Source of the DNA: Bacteroidales bacterium UBA1219
Lineage (GTDB): Bacteria > Bacteroidota > Bacteroidia > Bacteroidales > P3
Assembly (NCBI GenBank): GCA_002309295.1
Contig: DBXF01000035.1
Span: forward strand, 1-13,385
Direction of reading: 5' to 3'
DNA: 13,385 nt
The notes beneath the pieces are model-generated. The model worked only from the letters and a program-made list of their open reading frames with translations. It did not search any database and was not told where the DNA came from. The position numbers and the translations under genes are program-made. Below, piece after piece: positions 1-6,597 of the stretch. The first letter of the stretch is position 1. Each line of letters begins with the position of its first letter.

Positions 1-11
1 TCCTGCAATTT

Positions 12-41
12 GACCTATAGACCTAAAAAAACTATTTAGGT
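12..41. repeat. short direct and inverted repeat near the window edge
   Basis: The hexamer GACCTA occurs at 12-17 and again at 20-25. ACCTAAA at 21-27 can pair with TTTAGGT at 35-41 around a 7-nt loop. The stem is AT-rich and no T-run follows it. It may be the end of a transcription unit entering from the left, or chance. The rest of 1-164 is very AT-rich and holds only the promoter-like box described separately. Confidence 0.2.
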
Positions 42-113
42 GAAAAACAGACACTCCGAATATTTTAAAACAAATTATGCGAAAAAAAATTTTTTTTTCA
101 AACATTTTTTCAG

Positions 114-121
114 TACATTTG
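114..121 (+). promoter_or_regulatory. Bacteroidota-type -7 box (TACATTTG)
   Basis: TACATTTG fits the Bacteroidota primary-sigma -7 consensus TAnnTTTG exactly. It lies 43 nt upstream of the ATG at 165 in a very A/T-rich stretch. No clear TTG of the -33 element sits at the usual 19-21 nt spacing; that area is a T-run. It probably drives the secreted PepSY-like gene and perhaps the RNase H and prmC genes behind it. Confidence 0.6.
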
Positions 122-164
122 TAAATTCAAAAAAGAAGTGTAACATTTTTATAAATATCAAATT

Positions 165-629
165 ATGAGAAAGTTATTTATAGTTTTAATAGCTGTTTTA
201 TTGGCTAACGCAACTGTTTTCGCACAAAAAACCGTAGCCAAGGAAGATGTTCTGAAAAATTATCTCACCGATTTTGAGAAAAACTACCCCGATGTGAAGG
301 ACGTGAAATGGGTGATGTACGACTCCCTCAACTACGAAGCCACTTTCACCACCGACGACGTGCGCCAGCAAGTTCTTTATTCAAACAAAGGCACCGAAAA
401 ACGTTGGTATGTTGAACCCGAATACACACCCAAAGCCATAAAAGACACTCTGGCCAACAGCTACAGCGGATACAAAGTGAAACATGTGTGCATTGTGGAG
501 CTTCGCGGCAAAATGACCTACCAGGTGCGTATCTACAAAAAGGGCGGACTCTTTGGCAGAAAACAGAAAGACCCCAAACAACTCAATTTCGAAACCAACG
601 GCAAGTTTATCGACGTTATCAGCCTCTAA
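165..629 (+). CDS. secreted PepSY-like (DUF2874-type) protein
   Basis: Predicted exported protein of 154 residues. It has an N-terminal signal peptide (charged MRK, hydrophobic core, cleavage probably after the VFA at about residues 18-20). The mature part shows a pattern seen in Bacteroidota PepSY-like, or BLIP-like, periplasmic proteins: a YPDVKDVKW segment near residue 40, aromatic beta-strand repeats (YEATF, RWYVEPEY), a helix of the kind KAIKDTLANSYSGYKVKHV, then a second strand set ending NFETNGKFIDV. Such proteins are usually small periplasmic proteins of unknown role, possibly binding peptides or other proteins. No enzyme motif is visible. A promoter-like TACATTTG lies 43 nt upstream of the ATG. 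The GC-rich hairpin at 650-680 lies downstream, so the gene may be its own transcription unit. The export call is firm; the family call rests on pattern only. Confidence 0.75.
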   Translation: MRKLFIVLIAVLLANATVFAQKTVAKEDVLKNYLTDFEKNYPDVKDVKWVMYDSLNYEATFTTDDVRQQVLYSNKGTEKRWYVEPEYTPKAIKDTLANSYSGYKVKHVCIVELRGKMTYQVRIYKKGGLFGRKQKDPKQLNFETNGKFIDVISL

Positions 630-649
630 ACACAAGCCTTGAAAATAAT

Positions 650-680
650 TGCGAGCCGCCTGCGAAGCAAGCGGCTCGCA
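650..680. other. GC-rich perfect hairpin between the PepSY-like gene and RNase H
   Basis: TGCGAGCCGC at 650-659 pairs perfectly with GCGGCTCGCA at 671-680. After one C/A mismatch, TGC (661-663) pairs with GCA (667-669) over a GAA loop, so almost the whole 31 nt folds. It is far more GC-rich than its surroundings. No T-run follows on either strand, so it is not a textbook intrinsic terminator. It could be an mRNA-processing or stabilising structure, a factor-binding palindrome or a dispersed genomic repeat. Confidence 0.6.
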
Positions 681-708
681 GTGTTATAAAAGCCTTGGAA
701 TCAACAAT

Positions 709-1347
709 ATGACAAAGAAAAAGAAACCAAAGTTCTATGTTGTTTGGGAAGGTGCCGAGCCGGGTATCTACAACAGCTGGGATGAGTGTAAAAAAGTTGT
801 GGAAAACCGTAGCGGCGCCAAATACAAGTCGTTCGACAGCGAAGCCGAAGCCCGTGCAGCCTTTATCCAACCCTATTGGCATGTGATAAACAAGGAGAAA
901 TCCAAGACCACCGCTCCAAAAGCTCTGCCCACCAACGCTGGAATTATCACCGACAGTCTTGCCGTGGACGCAGCCTGCAGCGGCAACCCCGGCGTGATGG
1001 AATACCAAGGCGTGCGTACATCGGACAAATTTCAGATATTTCACAAAAAATTCCCCGTGGGGACCAACAACATAGGCGAGTTTCTGGCCATTGTGCACGG
1101 ACTTGCGTATATGAAAAAACACGGCTTCACCCAACCCATCTACAGCGACTCCGTGAACGGCATGGCGTGGGTGCGACAGAAAAAATGCAAGACCAAACTG
1201 CCACGCACACCCGAAACCGAAGAACTGTTCCAATACATCGAACGGGCCGAGAACTGGCTGAAAACCAACACTTGGGACACCCAGATACTGAAATGGGACA
1301 CCGACAGCTGGGGCGAAATACCCGCCGATTTCAACCGAAAGCACTGA
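709..1347 (+). CDS. rnhA: ribonuclease H1 with N-terminal RNA/DNA hybrid-binding domain
   Basis: Cleaves the RNA strand of RNA-DNA hybrids (R-loops, primers) in the cytoplasm. The 212-residue protein has an N-terminal hybrid-binding (viroplasmin-like) domain at about 9-52, with FYVVWEGAEPGIYNSWDEC and a following FDSEAEARAAF helix. A linker leads to the RNase H fold at about 78-212. The four catalytic acidic residues are visible: D87 in VDAACSGNPG, E124 in NNIGEFLAIVHGL, D147 in YSDSVNGMAWV and D207 in the terminal IPADFNRK. I chose the ATG at 709 because the hybrid-binding domain starts there; the frame stays open back to 649, but that part lies in the hairpin region and reads as non-protein. 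The prmC start follows 4 nt after the stop, suggesting co-transcription. Confidence 0.9.
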   Translation: MTKKKKPKFYVVWEGAEPGIYNSWDECKKVVENRSGAKYKSFDSEAEARAAFIQPYWHVINKEKSKTTAPKALPTNAGIITDSLAVDAACSGNPGVMEYQGVRTSDKFQIFHKKFPVGTNNIGEFLAIVHGLAYMKKHGFTQPIYSDSVNGMAWVRQKKCKTKLPRTPETEELFQYIERAENWLKTNTWDTQILKWDTDSWGEIPADFNRKH

Positions 1348-1351
1348 TACT

Positions 1352-2209
1352 ATGAGAATTGCGTCCAACAGGATATGCGACATCGAGCGTTTCGCCTATA
1401 GCGAACTGCAAGAGGTGTATTCTGCCGACGAAATACGCAACCTGCTGAAAATCATCTTCGAAGAATATCTCGGCTGGGACCTCACCACTTGGCTCCTCTC
1501 CAAACAAAAAACTATTAACCAAAGCGACCTGCTGAAAATCAACTTCGCCATCAAAGACCTGAAACGCCACCGCCCCATTCAGCACATAATAGGCAAGGCG
1601 GATTTCTGCGGCATGACGCTGAGGGTGGACGAAAATGTGCTTATTCCCCGTCCCGAGACCGAAGGCTTGGTGGGACTTGCCAAGGACAGGTGCCCCTCTC
1701 CGAAACGCATACTCGACCTCTGCACCGGCAGTGGATGCATAGCCCTAGCCTTGGCAAAGGTCTTCCCCAATGCCGAAATCACTGCCATGGATATCTCGGA
1801 AAAAGCCCTTGAGGTGGCACAGCAAAACGCATGGAACCAGAAAGTTACAATAAACTTCCTACAAGCCGACATCCTCAGCGACGACCTCGCCGAACTGCCG
1901 ATGTTCGACGCAATCGTTAGCAACCCTCCTTATGTGCGTGAGCAGGAGAAAGCCGAGATGCAGCCCAACGTGCTCGACTACGAGCCACATCTTGCCCTTT
2001 TCGTTCCAAACGACGACCCGCTGCTTTTCTACCGCCGCATTGCCGAAATAGCACATAAACATCTTGTTACCAACGGATTACTAATTGTAGAGATTAACGA
2101 AAATCTCGGCGAGGAAACCGCCGGACTGCTGCGTGCCAAAGGCTTTGAAACTTCGCTTCACAATGATTTCAAAGGCAGGACAAGGTTTGCGGTGGGGAGA
2201 AGGGGGTGA
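1352..2209 (+). CDS. prmC: peptide chain release factor N5-glutamine methyltransferase (PrmC/HemK)
   Basis: Uses S-adenosylmethionine to methylate the glutamine of the GGQ motif in release factors RF1 and RF2, raising termination efficiency. The 285 residues match the usual family length. An N-terminal helical domain (about 1-80) precedes the linker motif IPRPETE (98-104). The Rossmann methyltransferase domain follows, with SAM motif I LDLCTGSGCIALALA (121-135), an acidic residue ending the second strand (MDIS, D147) and the glutamine-binding NPPY (191-194). The C-terminus ends FKGRTRFAVGRRG, consistent with the usual DR-rich last strand. The start lies 4 nt after the RNase H stop. The last 67 nt (2144-2210) have a decayed second copy about 240 bp downstream. 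Confidence 0.93.
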   Translation: MRIASNRICDIERFAYSELQEVYSADEIRNLLKIIFEEYLGWDLTTWLLSKQKTINQSDLLKINFAIKDLKRHRPIQHIIGKADFCGMTLRVDENVLIPRPETEGLVGLAKDRCPSPKRILDLCTGSGCIALALAKVFPNAEITAMDISEKALEVAQQNAWNQKVTINFLQADILSDDLAELPMFDAIVSNPPYVREQEKAEMQPNVLDYEPHLALFVPNDDPLLFYRRIAEIAHKHLVTNGLLIVEINENLGEETAGLLRAKGFETSLHNDFKGRTRFAVGRRG

Positions 2210-2239
2210 ATCGTTCTTTTAGCCAAAGGCTCCTCTGCC

Positions 2240-2410
2240 TTATTTCCATTTTTCCATAACAAACTCTTCGATATTAGCTGGTGTTATCTCTTTGAAAGTG
2301 GCATCGGGATAGGCTTGGGCATAGAAACACAAAAGCGTTTTCGATATATTCCGCGATTTTACCAAAAAAAGAGAACTTCCGCCACTATTTGAAATCACCC
2401 TGCACAACAA
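2240..2410 (-). pseudogene. orphan C-terminal coding remnant, family unknown
   Basis: This is an uninterrupted minus-strand frame of 56 sense codons, from just after a TAA (2411-2413) to a TAA at 2240-2242. From about 2387 down it reads like a real protein tail: NSGGSSLFLVKSRN, then TLLCFYAQAYPDATFKE and a charged amphipathic end IEEFVMEKWK. No ATG is present; a GTG at 2396-2398 is the only start-like codon besides TTGs. The upstream part (2388-2410) is antisense to the prmC remnant, so the natural break point is near 2387. I do not recognise the family. It may be the 3' end of a truncated gene that once converged on prmC, or an unusually protein-like chance frame. Confidence 0.3.
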
Positions 2411-2444
2411 TTACAAAGGTATGCGGTTGGGAGAAGGGGGTGAA
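2388..2444 (+). pseudogene. second, decayed copy of the prmC 3' end
   Basis: The segment aligns to the last 67 nt of prmC plus one base (2144-2210). In frame it reads FEITLHNNYKG where prmC reads FETSLHNDFKG, about 24 of 32 nt identical there. A net 10-nt deletion follows, between two AAGG repeats present in the intact gene. The tail is nearly identical, including 16 identical nt GGGAGAAGGGGGTGAA (2195-2210 and 2429-2444). The deletion shifts the frame, so the copy runs past the prmC stop. Homology stops abruptly on the 5' side at 2388. It looks like the leftover tail of a divergent prmC allele or a partial duplication. The remaining bases up to 2543 (after 2444) are AT-rich and show no recognisable content. 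Confidence 0.6.
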
Positions 2445-2543
2445 AGGTTTTATCTAATGCTTATACCATTCTTCATCAACAAATTACCCTATCGAGTATA
2501 ATCACAGCAACAAAAACTCTCCCAAGAACAAAGCACTGTATCA

Positions 2544-3101
2544 TCAAACAATAATCACACTCTCAAGAAAATCCCCATTATCGTTGAAAAAATAAAATTG
2601 TGGCGGCCCCACATAATTAGCATGCGTTTCATATGCGGCAATTACCCATTTATCGCCCTTTCTCGACAGCCCGACAATACAAACATCCAAACCGTCCATA
2701 TCTCTAATCTTCATCCACATCTTTACAGAATTTTTCATCCACCAAAAATGCTTTGGTTTTATTTCTTTAGTTAGAGTTATCGAATATGCCCACTCTCCGT
2801 TTGGATGGAAACAAATTCGGGTGCTGTCGGTTGTAACAACAGTCCAACATTGTTTAGGTTTGGCGAGATACCATGTATAAAAAAGTGGGTGCTCACACTC
2901 ACCATATTCGCACGAAACTATGCTGTCCTGCATGCCTATTTTTTCAAGAAATTCGACCGCTTTTCGGGGCAGTCCCTTGTTCTTGGAGGATGATTTTGTC
3001 CCACTACAACCCGAAAATACTACAGCTATTATTATGGCTAACGCAGAGAACATCCATCGGAATTTCGATAGCAAATACGGATTTGTATGGTGTTTTCCCA
3101 T
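2544..3101 (-). CDS. predicted lipoprotein of unknown function
   Basis: A 185-residue protein with a lipoprotein signal: a basic N-terminus (MGKHHTNPYLLSKFRW), a hydrophobic core and the lipobox VFSGC, so Cys32 would be lipidated and the protein anchored in a membrane. Ser follows the Cys, then a Ser/Lys-rich tether. The rest is a compact, aromatic-rich domain (CWTVVTTDSTRICFHPNGEWAYSI, HFWWMKNSVKMWMKIRDMDG, FYFFNDNGDFLES) that looks beta-rich. I recognise no family. The start at 3101 is preferred over the internal Met17, because that would remove the positively charged n-region. It is a single gene, divergent from the purine phosphorylase operon across about 150 bp. I see no convincing -7 box for it; TATTTTTT on the minus strand (3137-3144) is a weak candidate. 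Confidence 0.75.
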   Translation of the reverse strand: MGKHHTNPYLLSKFRWMFSALAIIIAVVFSGCSGTKSSSKNKGLPRKAVEFLEKIGMQDSIVSCEYGECEHPLFYTWYLAKPKQCWTVVTTDSTRICFHPNGEWAYSITLTKEIKPKHFWWMKNSVKMWMKIRDMDGLDVCIVGLSRKGDKWVIAAYETHANYVGPPQFYFFNDNGDFLESVIIV

Positions 3102-3220
3102 GTGTCTAATTTTTTTTACTTAAAACGACTTTCGGTAAAAAATATTGTGCAAAAGACAATTATGGTGATAGAAAGGGTTGGAATGTGTTAAAAAAAGAAC
3201 TGAAATTCATATTTTTTTCG

Positions 3221-3228
3221 TACCTTTG
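3221..3228 (+). promoter_or_regulatory. Bacteroidota -7 box (TACCTTTG) of the purine phosphorylase operon
   Basis: TACCTTTG matches TAnnTTTG exactly and sits in the typical T-rich context ttttttcg just before it. The expected transcription start, a few bases downstream, would leave a leader of roughly 15-20 nt before the ATG at 3251. No good -33 TTG is seen at normal spacing. Its position argues that the coding start is 3251, not the upstream GTG at 3185. Confidence 0.75.
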
Positions 3229-3250
3229 CCAAAACAAAAACTCAAATAAT

Positions 3251-4072
3251 ATGGACGAAAGAATGATAAAATTTCAGGAGTCGGCTGAGTATATCAAACA
3301 TAGAATCAGCGACATACCCTCCATTGCCATTGTGCTTGGCAGCGGTCTGGGCAAACTAGCGGACAAGATAGAAAATCCCGTGGTGATACCTTACGGCGAG
3401 ATTCCTAACTTCAAAAAATCCACTGCCATCGGACACAAAGGCAACCTTATCTACGGCGATTTGGGCGGCAAAAAGGTCATTGCCATGCAGGGCCGTTTCC
3501 ACTACTACGAGGGCTACACCATGCACGAGGTAACCTTCCCGATGCGAGTTTTCGCAACACTTGGCGTGAAAACTGTTTTCGTGTCGAACGCGGCAGGCGG
3601 CGTCAACCCCAATTTCCATGTCGGCGACCTAATGATAATCAAAGACCATATCAATATGTTACCCAATCCTTTAGTTGGCAAGAATATAGAGGAGATGGGA
3701 CCCCGTTTCCCGGATATGACACACGTTTACAGCACCCGAATTCGCAAAATGGCTTATGATATAGCTGAGAAACAAGGTGTTAAGCTGAAAGAAGGCGTTT
3801 ATATCGCAGGTACGGGCCCCAGCTACGAAACTCCTGCCGAATACCACTATTTCACTGTTATCGGCGCCGATGCCGTGGGTATGTCAACAATACCCGAAGT
3901 GATCGTGGCACGTCACTGCGGAATGGAGATTTTCGGCATGTCGGTGATTACCAACGAGGCACACTCGATAGACGAGAACACCTTCAACGACGGCGACGAC
4001 GTGATAAAAGCCGCCGACCGTGCCGCCGACAAAATGACCGCTCTCTTTACCGAAATCATCAACCAACTGTAA
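3251..4072 (+). CDS. punA: purine nucleoside phosphorylase (trimeric, PNP I type)
   Basis: Splits purine nucleosides with phosphate into base and (deoxy)ribose 1-phosphate, in cytoplasmic purine salvage. The 273-residue protein has the low-molecular-mass trimeric PNP signatures: the phosphate loop VLGSGLGKLADKI, the STAIGHKGNLIYG and MQGRFHYYEGY segments, VSNAAGGVNP, TGPSYETPAEYHY with the purine-contacting Glu, DAVGMSTIPEVIVARH and VITNEA with the base-binding Asn. The ATG at 3251 is chosen because the -7 box at 3221-3228 lies inside the longer frame that begins with GTG at 3185; a second ATG at 3263 is also possible. The M20 amidohydrolase gene follows after 18 nt on the same strand. Guanosine/inosine specificity is expected for this class but is not proven here. 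Confidence 0.93.
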   Translation: MDERMIKFQESAEYIKHRISDIPSIAIVLGSGLGKLADKIENPVVIPYGEIPNFKKSTAIGHKGNLIYGDLGGKKVIAMQGRFHYYEGYTMHEVTFPMRVFATLGVKTVFVSNAAGGVNPNFHVGDLMIIKDHINMLPNPLVGKNIEEMGPRFPDMTHVYSTRIRKMAYDIAEKQGVKLKEGVYIAGTGPSYETPAEYHYFTVIGADAVGMSTIPEVIVARHCGMEIFGMSVITNEAHSIDENTFNDGDDVIKAADRAADKMTALFTEIINQL

Positions 4073-4090
4073 ACCAATCTATTACAAACC

Positions 4091-5221
4091 ATGGGCGACA
4101 TTTGCGAGGTACGGCATTATCTACATCAGCACCCCGAACTATCGGGAGCCGAGCATAATACTCATGAGCTAATATGTTCATTCCTTGAGCGTTGCAATCC
4201 TACAAAAATTTACAGAAACGTTGGCGGCTACGGCATTGTGGCGGTATTCGAAAAAGCTGGTGCCAAACGCACTGTGGCCTTTCGTGCCGACATCGACGCC
4301 CTGCCCATAAACGAAACTCTCCCCATCCCCTACTGTTCTGATACCAAGAACGTTGCACACAAATGCGGCCACGATGGACACACAACAATTTTGCTCCGTT
4401 TAGCCGAAAAGATAAGCCAAAACCCTCCGTCGTGCAACGTGGTGCTGATTTTCCAACCCGAGGAGGAGACTGGCAAAGGCGCAAAAAAAATTATGCAGAC
4501 TGGATTGCTCCAAAGTCTGCATATAGATATGGTTTTCGGTTTCCACAATATACCGCAACAACCTAATAGTATGATAGTTGTGCGTCACAACACCTTTGCT
4601 GCGGCATCCGCCGGTTTTGTGGCCAGACTGACAGGAAGGCAGACACACGCCGCTCATCCTGAAAACGGTATCAATCCCGGACTTTCCGTTGCCGAGATGA
4701 TAGAAAAATTCGACGAGTACAGCCGAAACCACTGTAACCCAGAGTGTTTCCAGCAGTCCACACTCATATATACCCGTCTTGGCGAGGTGGCTCTCGGCAC
4801 TTCGGCCGGCGATGCGGAGATTATCTTCACCCTACGGGCCTTCTCAAACAAGGATATGGCTGAAATTTTGCACTTTGCCTCCTCTACCCTATCGGAAATG
4901 GGCAGCAAATACCATTTGGAAACGAGTTACGAAATACAAGAGGACTTCCCTGCCGTGGAAAACGACAACGAACTCACTGATTTCATGACAAATACAGCTA
5001 TTGCAAACGGCTACAAAACCATTGAGCCCGACACTCCTTTCCGCTGGTCGGAGGATTTCTCGCAATATCTCACCGAATTCCGTGGGGCTTTCATCGGCAT
5101 AGGCTCAGGCTTGGAAACCAAAGAGTTGCACCATCCCGACTACGATTTCCCCGATGCAATAATCGAGAAAGCGGCGGAGTTTCTTTCACTCATATCTCAC
5201 ATAATCAACACATTACACTGA
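4091..5221 (+). CDS. M20-family amidohydrolase (M20D, N-acyl amino acid hydrolase type)
   Basis: Predicted cytoplasmic metal-dependent amidohydrolase that removes an acyl or aminoacyl group from an amino acid or small conjugate; the substrate cannot be told from sequence. The 376 residues fit subfamily M20D (hippurate hydrolase / IAA-amino acid hydrolase / YxeP group). The N-terminus is YLHQHPELSGAE. The strand AFRADIDALP (63-72) is followed by the metal-binding CGHDGH (C92, H94), PEEE (123-126), FGFHN (H152) and the C-terminal metal histidine in ELHHPDYDFPD (347-348). The lid or dimerisation domain is about 172-285, with the usual TGRQTHAAHPENGINP. No signal peptide is seen. It starts 18 nt after the PNP stop, and its TGA overlaps the radA ATG by one base, indicating translational coupling in a PNP-M20-radA operon. 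Confidence 0.88.
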   Translation: MGDICEVRHYLHQHPELSGAEHNTHELICSFLERCNPTKIYRNVGGYGIVAVFEKAGAKRTVAFRADIDALPINETLPIPYCSDTKNVAHKCGHDGHTTILLRLAEKISQNPPSCNVVLIFQPEEETGKGAKKIMQTGLLQSLHIDMVFGFHNIPQQPNSMIVVRHNTFAAASAGFVARLTGRQTHAAHPENGINPGLSVAEMIEKFDEYSRNHCNPECFQQSTLIYTRLGEVALGTSAGDAEIIFTLRAFSNKDMAEILHFASSTLSEMGSKYHLETSYEIQEDFPAVENDNELTDFMTNTAIANGYKTIEPDTPFRWSEDFSQYLTEFRGAFIGIGSGLETKELHHPDYDFPDAIIEKAAEFLSLISHIINTLH

Positions 5222-6594
5222 TGGCAAAACAAAAAGTTATATACTACTGTCAAAACTGCGGGGCACAGTCGTCGTCGTGGTTGGGCAAATGTCCGCAATG
5301 CGGCAGCTGGAACTCCTTTGTGGAGGAGGTGGTGAAACACGACACCGACAGCGGAAGCCAATGGAGCAAAAAAGCTCCGGCTACACAGCAGAGCAAACCC
5401 AAGCTGATAAAGGAAATCACCTACAGCGAGGAGGAACGCATCAGCACCTGCTGCGCCGAGTTCGACCGTGTGCTGGGGGGAGGTTTGGTGAAAGGGTCGC
5501 TAGTTTTGATCGGCGGTGAGCCGGGAATCGGCAAATCCACACTGCTGTTGCAAGTGGCGTTATTGGTTCAAAACCAGAAAGTTCTGTATGTGAGCGGCGA
5601 GGAAAGCGAACAACAGATTCGTATGCGCGCCGAACGCATCCACAAGGACAACGACACCTGCTACATAGTGTCCGAGACCTCTACACAACAGATTTTCCAG
5701 CATATCGAGACGGTAAAACCCGACATCGTGGTGGTGGACTCGATACAAACCATCTCCACGGACAGCATCGAATCGTCGGCGGGAAGCATATCGCAGATAC
5801 GCGAGTGCACGGCTGAGTTTCAGCGTTTTGCGAAGACGACAGGGGTGCCGGTGATACTCATCGGACACATCACCAAGGACGGCAGTCTGGCCGGACCCAA
5901 GATTATGGAACACATCGTGGACTGCGTGCTGCAGTTCGAAGGCGACCGCAACTACGGCTACCGCATACTCCGCTCGATGAAAAACCGTTTCGGCTCCACG
6001 TCGGAGCTGGGCATTTTTGAGATGCAGAGCAGCGGCTTGCGCGAAGTTAGCAATCCGTCGGAGATACTACTTTCGCAACACGACCCCGACCTCAGCGGCA
6101 CGGCAATTTCCGCCACTTTGGAGGGTATGCGCCCGATGTTGATTGAAGTCCAAGCACTTGTGAGCTCGGCAGTGTACGGCACGCCGCAACGCTCCGCCAC
6201 CGGTTTCGACCTGCGACGACTGTCGATGTTACTTGCCGTTTTGGAAAAACGCTGTGGCTTCAAGCTTGGCGCAAAGGATGTGTTCCTCAACATCGCCGGA
6301 GGCATCAAGGTTTACGACCCAGCCATCGATTTGGCGGTGGTAACCTCGGTACTTTCGTCGAATTTGGACATGCCGCTTTCGCAGAAAGACTGCTTTGCCG
6401 CAGAGATAGGCCTTTCGGGCGAGGTGCGACCCATAAACCGCATAGAATCAAGAATTTCCGAAGCACAGAAGATTGGTTTCGAACGAATTTTCGTGTCGAA
6501 ATACAACGTTAAAGGCATCGACAAAAAGCTGTACGGAATAGAGATTGTGGAGTGCGCCACAATAGAACAGGTGTTCCGCAAATTGTTTGCTTAA
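5221..6594 (+). CDS. radA: DNA repair and recombination ATPase RadA (Sms)
   Basis: RecA-like hexameric ATPase that promotes branch migration in homologous recombination, repair and, in several bacteria, natural transformation. The 457 residues match the family length. The N-terminal C4 zinc finger has C10, C13, C24 and C27 (CQNCG and CPQCG). Walker A is GGEPGIGKST (98-107) and Walker B is about VVVDS (170-174). The RadA-specific KNRFG motif is at 254-258. The C-terminal Lon-protease-like domain (about 290-457) includes STLEG-like ATLEGMRPMLIEVQALV, NIAGGIKVYDPAIDLAV and LSGEVRPINRIESRISEA. The ATG overlaps the stop codon of the amidohydrolase. The gene ends 3 bp from the convergent comEC stop, with no terminator between them. 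Confidence 0.95.
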   Translation: MAKQKVIYYCQNCGAQSSSWLGKCPQCGSWNSFVEEVVKHDTDSGSQWSKKAPATQQSKPKLIKEITYSEEERISTCCAEFDRVLGGGLVKGSLVLIGGEPGIGKSTLLLQVALLVQNQKVLYVSGEESEQQIRMRAERIHKDNDTCYIVSETSTQQIFQHIETVKPDIVVVDSIQTISTDSIESSAGSISQIRECTAEFQRFAKTTGVPVILIGHITKDGSLAGPKIMEHIVDCVLQFEGDRNYGYRILRSMKNRFGSTSELGIFEMQSSGLREVSNPSEILLSQHDPDLSGTAISATLEGMRPMLIEVQALVSSAVYGTPQRSATGFDLRRLSMLLAVLEKRCGFKLGAKDVFLNIAGGIKVYDPAIDLAVVTSVLSSNLDMPLSQKDCFAAEIGLSGEVRPINRIESRISEAQKIGFERIFVSKYNVKGIDKKLYGIEIVECATIEQVFRKLFA

Positions 6595-6597
6595 AAG

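Noticed and set aside
619..1383. Long open frame antisense to RNase H (254 codons)
   Set aside because: It mirrors the codon phase of a well-supported RNase H gene with intact catalytic residues; its translation shows no coherent motifs and it crosses the hairpin and the prmC start.
2221..2241. Possible weak terminator after prmC
   Set aside because: AAGGC (2226-2230) and GCCTT (2237-2241) pair over only five base pairs, followed by an interrupted T-stretch; too weak to call.
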